Below, piece after piece: positions 6,618 through 10,869 of a stretch of DNA of 10,869 nucleotides. Position 1 is the first letter of the stretch; every line of letters begins with the position of its first letter. The stretch spans positions 1 through 10,869 of the forward strand of contig CALCJG010000456.1 in assembly GCA_937967705.1 (NCBI GenBank), in the 5' to 3' direction. The notes below the pieces were generated by a model that worked only from the letters and a program-made list of their open reading frames with translations, made no database searches and had not been told where the DNA came from. This DNA is from an uncultured Spirochaetia bacterium. Its GTDB lineage: Bacteria > Spirochaetota > UBA4802 > JAGODF01. The position numbers and the translations under genes are program-made.

Positions 6618-9419
6618 ATGAATGGGGACACTGAAAACCGCTACCAGACCATTCTGGAGACCATCATTGAAGGATACTACGAGTCCGACCTGGCCGGAAC
6701 TGTAATCTTCTGCAACCCTTCTTTCGCCTCCATTGCGGAATTACCCCTGGAAACCGTAAGGGGCATGAACTATAAAGAGTTCATTTCCCCGGAAGACCGG
6801 GAAAAGGTATTCAAAACTTTCAATTCCGTCTACAAAACCGGCCAGACTGCAGTCTTGGTGAACTGGGAAATGATCGCCCCGAACGGTCACAAGAAGCATA
6901 TCGAAGGATCCGTTTCCCTGATAACGGAAGACGGCAAACCCGCTGGATTCCGGGGCATACTCCGGGACATTACGGGGTATACCCGGGTACAGGAAGCCCT
7001 GGAGGAAAGCGACCAGCGGTATCTGGAGATCATCAACTCCCTTCCGGAAATCATCTTTGAGCTCGACAGCGAGGGGCGTATCACCTTTATCAACGACAAG
7101 GCCTCGGAGATCCTGGGTTACACCCATGAGGAGCTCTGCAATTATACCATCCATGACATTGTCCCGGGGGAGGACGTCCCCCGTCTTAAAGCAGGCCTGA
7201 ACGCCACCCTGCAGGGCATCAAGCAGACGGGCATCTCCTTTTCCTTCCGGAAGAAGGACGGTCAGTATCAGCCCTTCGAGGTATATACCAACAGCGTACG
7301 CAAGAACCGGAAGATCACAGGCATCCGCGGTATAGCCATCGACCTGTCGAACATACTGCAGGCGGAAAAGGCCCTCAAGGAGAATGAAGAGAAATTCCGC
7401 ACCCTCCTGGAAAACAGCACGGAGATCGTTGCCGTTCTGGACGAGATGGGCATACTCAGATACGAATCTCCCAGCGCCTTCCGCATACTGGGTTACACCC
7501 AGCAGGAGCGTCTTGGGACCAACGCCTTTGACTTCGTTCATCCCGAAGACCGGGAGGAACTGGCGCAGAGATTTACCGAAGAGAAGAAGCGCAGGGGTGA
7601 TGTGGTCGTAGCGGAATACCGCTACCGCCATAAAAACGGCACCTGGCGCTACCTGGAAACGACCGGGTCAAATTTCCTCAATAATCCCTATATCCGGGGA
7701 ATCATCCTGAACACCCGGGACGTAACCGACAGGAAGCTGGCTGAAAAGGGACTTAAGAAAAGAGAGGACAAATACCGTTCCCTCTACGACAACGCGCTGA
7801 TCGGCATGATCACCACGGATTTCAAGACAGGCATCGTCCTTGAAAGCAATGACCTGGGCTACGGGCTTTTCGGCCATTCTTCCAAGAATGAATTCCTGGG
7901 AAACGCCATAACGGATTACTACCGGAACCCGGATGACAGGGAGAAGCTCCTGCGGGACATCAGCCTTAAAAACGAGACCCACAACGCCGAGATCGAGATG
8001 ACCCGGGCCGACGGCACCCCCTTCTGGGCGGAGCTTTCCGCACGTTTCGACGCGGAAAAGGGGAACATCGACATCGCCCTCATCGACATCTCCAAGAGAA
8101 GATCCGCGGAGGAGAAGGTCACCTACTACACCTTCTACGACCAGCTGACGGAACTGCCCAACAGGGAGATGTTTTCCAACCGCCTCCACACGGAGATCCT
8201 GAGAGGCCGAAATGCGGAGGTAGAACCCTGTTTCTCCGTGATGTGCATGGGCATCGACAAATTCAAAAACATCAACGAGATGCACGGCCCCTATGTGGGG
8301 GACAAACTTCTTCAGAAGGTGGCCCGGCGCCTGAAGCATTCCTTCCGCAACGATGACCTCGTGGCCCGGCTGGACGGGGACAAATTCATGATGCTCCTGA
8401 CCGAGCTCACCCACAGGGATAACGTGGGGAACATCATTCAGAAGGTTTTCGATGTCTTCTCCGATCCCTTCATCATCGACAGCAACGTCTTCAGCATATC
8501 GGTCAGCATCGGCGTCTGCCTCTACCCCAGCGACGGAAACAGCACAGAAACGCTCATAAAGAACGCCGAGATGTCCATGTACCTGGCCAAGACCAAATCC
8601 CGAAACTCCTACTGCCTCTTTGACGCCAAGATGAACGAGGAGATGATGCTGAAGCTTCAGCTGGAACAGGAACTGCAGGTGGCCATCATCAATAACGAGT
8701 TCGTCCCCCATTTCCAGCCCAAGGTGACGCAGGAGGGACGCATCATCGGCATGGAATCCCTGATACGATGGAATTCCCCCAGCCGGGGGATGGTTTCCCC
8801 CTTCCACTTCATCCCCCTCGCGGAAACCAACGGGATGATCGAGGAGATAGGCAACCTCATCCTGCTCCATTCCTGCACCATCAACAAACAGTGGCAGGCG
8901 ATGGGACTGCCTCCCATGCGCGTGGCCGTAAACATCTCTCCAATGCAGTTCCGCCAGCCCAACATCGTAAGCCGCATCGAAGCGGCCATAAGGGAAACCG
9001 GCCTCTCCCCCGAATGGCTGGAACTGGAGATCACCGAGAGCGGCATCATGGAAAACGAGAAGGAGACCATTCTCAAACTCAACCAGCTCAACGACATGGG
9101 CATCACCATATCCATCGACGATTTCGGGACCGGTTACTCCTCCCTGAGTAAGCTTAAGGATTATCCCATCGATACCCTGAAGATCGACAAGTCCTTCATT
9201 GACAATCTGCCTCACAACACCAAATCAGCCACCATCGCCACCACCATCATCGACCTGGCCCACAATCTCGGTTTCAAGGTGGTGGCCGAGGGGGTGGAGA
9301 CAAAGGAACAGCTCGACTTTTTGATCGAGCATAACTGCGATCTCTTCCAGGGTTACTTTTTTTACAAGCCCCTCCCCCCGGACGTCTTCGAGAAGGAGAT
9401 CCGAAAACCCCATAAATAG
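6618..9419 (+). CDS. Soluble PAS(x4)-GGDEF(degenerate)-EAL protein, predicted c-di-GMP phosphodiesterase
   Basis: The 933-residue product has no signal peptide or TM segment. Four PAS/PAC units lie at about 7-120, 128-246, 256-375 and 383-497, followed by GGDEF (about 503-667) and EAL (about 676-930). The GGDEF signature is DGDKF (586-590): the metal-binding Glu is Lys and the first Gly is Asp, so cyclase activity is unlikely. D547 (the first metal Asp) and the inhibitory RxxD site, RNDD at 577-580, five residues before the motif, are kept. In the EAL domain the motif is ESL (713-715), while N772, the ELEITE run (802-807), DDFGTG (D834, D835), K855, E891 in AEGVET and Q911 are all present. 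It should hydrolyse c-di-GMP to pGpG, with the degenerate GGDEF and PAS domains as regulatory inputs. PAS ligands cannot be read. PAS1 starts right after the first ATG, so the start is credible despite the weak ribosome site. Confidence 0.92.
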   Translation: MNGDTENRYQTILETIIEGYYESDLAGTVIFCNPSFASIAELPLETVRGMNYKEFISPEDREKVFKTFNSVYKTGQTAVLVNWEMIAPNGHKKHIEGSVSLITEDGKPAGFRGILRDITGYTRVQEALEESDQRYLEIINSLPEIIFELDSEGRITFINDKASEILGYTHEELCNYTIHDIVPGEDVPRLKAGLNATLQGIKQTGISFSFRKKDGQYQPFEVYTNSVRKNRKITGIRGIAIDLSNILQAEKALKENEEKFRTLLENSTEIVAVLDEMGILRYESPSAFRILGYTQQERLGTNAFDFVHPEDREELAQRFTEEKKRRGDVVVAEYRYRHKNGTWRYLETTGSNFLNNPYIRGIILNTRDVTDRKLAEKGLKKREDKYRSLYDNALIGMITTDFKTGIVLESNDLGYGLFGHSSKNEFLGNAITDYYRNPDDREKLLRDISLKNETHNAEIEMTRADGTPFWAELSARFDAEKGNIDIALIDISKRRSAEEKVTYYTFYDQLTELPNREMFSNRLHTEILRGRNAEVEPCFSVMCMGIDKFKNINEMHGPYVGDKLLQKVARRLKHSFRNDDLVARLDGDKFMMLLTELTHRDNVGNIIQKVFDVFSDPFIIDSNVFSISVSIGVCLYPSDGNSTETLIKNAEMSMYLAKTKSRNSYCLFDAKMNEEMMLKLQLEQELQVAIINNEFVPHFQPKVTQEGRIIGMESLIRWNSPSRGMVSPFHFIPLAETNGMIEEIGNLILLHSCTINKQWQAMGLPPMRVAVNISPMQFRQPNIVSRIEAAIRETGLSPEWLELEITESGIMENEKETILKLNQLNDMGITISIDDFGTGYSSLSKLKDYPIDTLKIDKSFIDNLPHNTKSATIATTIIDLAHNLGFKVVAEGVETKEQLDFLIEHNCDLFQGYFFYKPLPPDVFEKEIRKPHK

Positions 9420-9448
9420 AAAACCCCGCCGATCAGGACGGGGTTTTT
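9420..9448 (+). terminator. Strong intrinsic terminator after the EAL gene, probably bidirectional
   Basis: AAAACCCCG (9420-9428) pairs fully with CGGGGTTTT (9439-9447) across a 10-base loop, and the stem runs into a TTTTT run (9444-9448). It begins one base after the EAL gene's stop codon. On the minus strand the same stem is followed by TTTTCTATTT, so it can also end transcription of the convergent alcohol dehydrogenase gene, whose stop codon is 55 bp away. Confidence 0.9.
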
Positions 9449-9503
9449 CCTTTAAATTACCTGTTTATAATCCGGAAGCCGAAGGCGTCCGATCGTTTGT
9501 CTC

Positions 9504-10778
9504 TCAGAACTTCTGGCCCTTTTTGCCCTTCTTGACCTTTTTCCTGTCTAGGGGAGTACCCTCCCAGGCGTGCTCCAGGATCATCATGAAATCGTTGAAA
9601 TCCAGATCCTCGGGGTTGTAGAACTGAGAGGCGTCCCCCATGGCGGTCATGGCTATGTCCTTCAGCTTTTCCAGGGGCACCATCTGATAACCATTGCGGT
9701 CCACCACCTCTTTCAGATAACGGGCATGCCTCCCTCCCGTGGCGTCGTGGAGATCCTGATTTAGCTGACGGATATAGGCAATGGCCCTTTCCGGTCTCTC
9801 GGAAACCGGCGTCGAGGCGTAAACCTCCGGTCCCGCCAGGGGTAGCAGCAGCTCGCCGGTAAGGGCCCCGGTCTTATGGAGATTGTACTCCAGACCGTAG
9901 GGCAGCAGTATGCTCATGCAGACCCCGTGAGGCACATGGCAGGCGCCCCCGGTGGCGTGCCCCAGCGTATGGACGACCCCCACCATGGAGTTGGAAAAGG
10001 CCATCCCCGCCAGAGCCGAAGCGTTGGCCAGGGCCAGGCGGCCGTTCAGGTCGCCGGGATTCTTTACGACCTTCAGGACGTTCTGGCTGATGAGCTGAAT
10101 GGCGGCCATCGCCGTCGAGTCGCTCAGGGGATTCTTGGCCATACAGGTGTAGGCCTCGCAGGCGTGGGTCATGGCATCCATGGCCGTGGGCGCCGTGAGG
10201 AAGGGCGGCAGGGTTTTGGTCATGCGGGAATCCAGCACGGCGATATCCGGCAGGAGAAAATAGGATACGAAGGCGAGTTTCACGTTCCGATGGGTATCGG
10301 CAATGACCGCCACCAGGGTCATCTCCGAGCCCGTCCCGGAAGTAGTGGGTACCGCCACCATAGGTTTGAGCTTTTTCTTGACCGCACCCGCCCCGGCATA
10401 GTGCATGAGGCTGTCACCCCCGAGGGAGGCCAGGATGTTCACCCCTTTGGCGGTATCCAGAACAGAACCGCCGCCTACGGCGATGATGGAATCACACCCC
10501 TTGGAACGGTAGATCTTGACCGCCTCTTCAACGAGCCTGATATCGGAATCCGGCGGAACGGAATCGAATACGGCTCCCACGGTGACCTTGGAGCCTTTCC
10601 CCTTGAGGGCGGCATTCACCAGCTTGATGAGCCCCGCCCCGGAAACCCCCTTGTCCGTGATGATCATGGGCTTCCTGGACTTCATCTGAACCAGGGCAGC
10701 CGGTATCTTTTCGAGGGCCTTGTGCCCCGATATGGTCTTCACTCTGCAGCAAAATTCATAATAACCCGGTAATATCAT
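9504..10778 (-). CDS. Iron-containing (group III) alcohol dehydrogenase, NAD(P)-dependent
   Basis: I place the start at the ATG at 10778 because AGAGAGGAG lies 6 nt upstream; this gives 424 residues. The frame extends 15 codons further, to 10823, but without a ribosome site. Family members interconvert an alcohol and its aldehyde or ketone with NAD(P)H in the cytoplasm. The N-terminal Rossmann-like domain carries GGGSVLDTAK (102-111) and PTTSGTGSE (144-152), which bind the dinucleotide. The all-helical C-terminal domain has DAMTHACEAY (201-210), VVHTLGHATGG (268-278) and VPHGV (282-286). By alignment in my head to FucO, the metal ligands are D201, H205, H270 and H284, and the conserved H274 lines the active site. 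All are present, so the enzyme should be active. It is longer than the usual 380-390 residues, mainly in the C-terminal half, and ends in a Lys-rich tail (KKVKKGKKGQKF). The substrate is unknown. It is convergent with the EAL gene and alone on its strand here. Confidence 0.93.
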   Translation of the reverse strand: MILPGYYEFCCRVKTISGHKALEKIPAALVQMKSRKPMIITDKGVSGAGLIKLVNAALKGKGSKVTVGAVFDSVPPDSDIRLVEEAVKIYRSKGCDSIIAVGGGSVLDTAKGVNILASLGGDSLMHYAGAGAVKKKLKPMVAVPTTSGTGSEMTLVAVIADTHRNVKLAFVSYFLLPDIAVLDSRMTKTLPPFLTAPTAMDAMTHACEAYTCMAKNPLSDSTAMAAIQLISQNVLKVVKNPGDLNGRLALANASALAGMAFSNSMVGVVHTLGHATGGACHVPHGVCMSILLPYGLEYNLHKTGALTGELLLPLAGPEVYASTPVSERPERAIAYIRQLNQDLHDATGGRHARYLKEVVDRNGYQMVPLEKLKDIAMTAMGDASQFYNPEDLDFNDFMMILEHAWEGTPLDRKKVKKGKKGQKF

Positions 10779-10869
10779 AATTGACTCCTCTCTAAAATGG
10801 TGTTGGCCGGGAGACATCCGCACAGACGGAACGCTCCCTTCCCTCGATATCTAGCCCGTGACGAGCCTG

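Noticed and set aside
7668..9215. A 515-codon minus-strand open frame antisense to the GGDEF-EAL region
   Set aside because: It is composed of Val/Asp/Gly/His-rich sequence without domains, and the plus strand carries clear PAS, GGDEF and EAL motifs.
9876..10772. A 298-codon plus-strand frame opposite the alcohol dehydrogenase
   Set aside because: It is Gly/His/Arg-rich with no recognisable motif and lies entirely over a well-supported dehydrogenase.
10779..10869. Upstream region of the alcohol dehydrogenase examined for a promoter or operator
   Set aside because: TAGATA occurs on the minus strand near 10850, but no -35 partner or convincing palindrome is present. I see nothing supportable beyond the ribosome site.

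Overview
The window reads as bacterial chromosomal DNA of moderately high GC (my estimate, about 55%) with tightly packed genes and no mobile-element, CRISPR, tRNA or rRNA signal. The organism is Gram-negative-type (diderm), because it encodes a TolC-like outer-membrane channel with a signal peptide and an RND inner-membrane pump. A membrane sensor ending in an RsbW-like ATPase instead of a normal histidine-kinase core, next to a multi-PAS GGDEF/EAL protein, fits a spirochaete (Leptospira/Spirochaeta-like) best. A deltaproteobacterial-type lineage is an alternative. This placement is inference and is weak without a database search.

Left part (1-4603, minus strand): an efflux operon transcribed right to left as tetR-type regulator, TolC-like outer membrane factor, RND pump. 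The pump is cut by the window edge after 720 residues. Gaps are short (17 bp and 41 bp) and each gene has a purine-rich ribosome binding site. A perfect 22-bp palindrome lies just upstream of the regulator, overlapping the predicted promoter, and is the obvious autorepression operator. No periplasmic adaptor (MFP) gene lies between the channel and the pump; it must lie beyond the left edge or elsewhere.

Centre (4604-9448, plus strand): two signalling genes, divergent from the efflux operon. The first is a two-TM sensor with an extracytoplasmic domain, coiled coil, PAS domain and HATPase_c_2-type (anti-sigma/SpoIIAB-like) ATPase, without a recognisable HisKA phospho-acceptor domain. The second is a soluble PAS x4-GGDEF-EAL protein. 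Its GGDEF motif is degenerate (DGDKF) but its inhibitory RxxD site is kept, and its EAL domain keeps every catalytic residue I could locate. It is therefore predicted to be a c-di-GMP phosphodiesterase. It has its own sigma70-like promoter and a strong intrinsic terminator.

Right part (9449-10869, minus strand): an iron-containing (group III) alcohol dehydrogenase with all four metal ligands, convergent with the EAL gene and probably sharing its terminator. About 90 bp upstream of it show nothing I can identify.

The window looks like ordinary core/accessory chromosome. I see no clear evidence of an undescribed multi-gene system. The points most worth a second look are the operator architecture, the missing adaptor, the substituted proton-relay Asp in the pump, the HisKA-less sensor, and the degenerate GGDEF.
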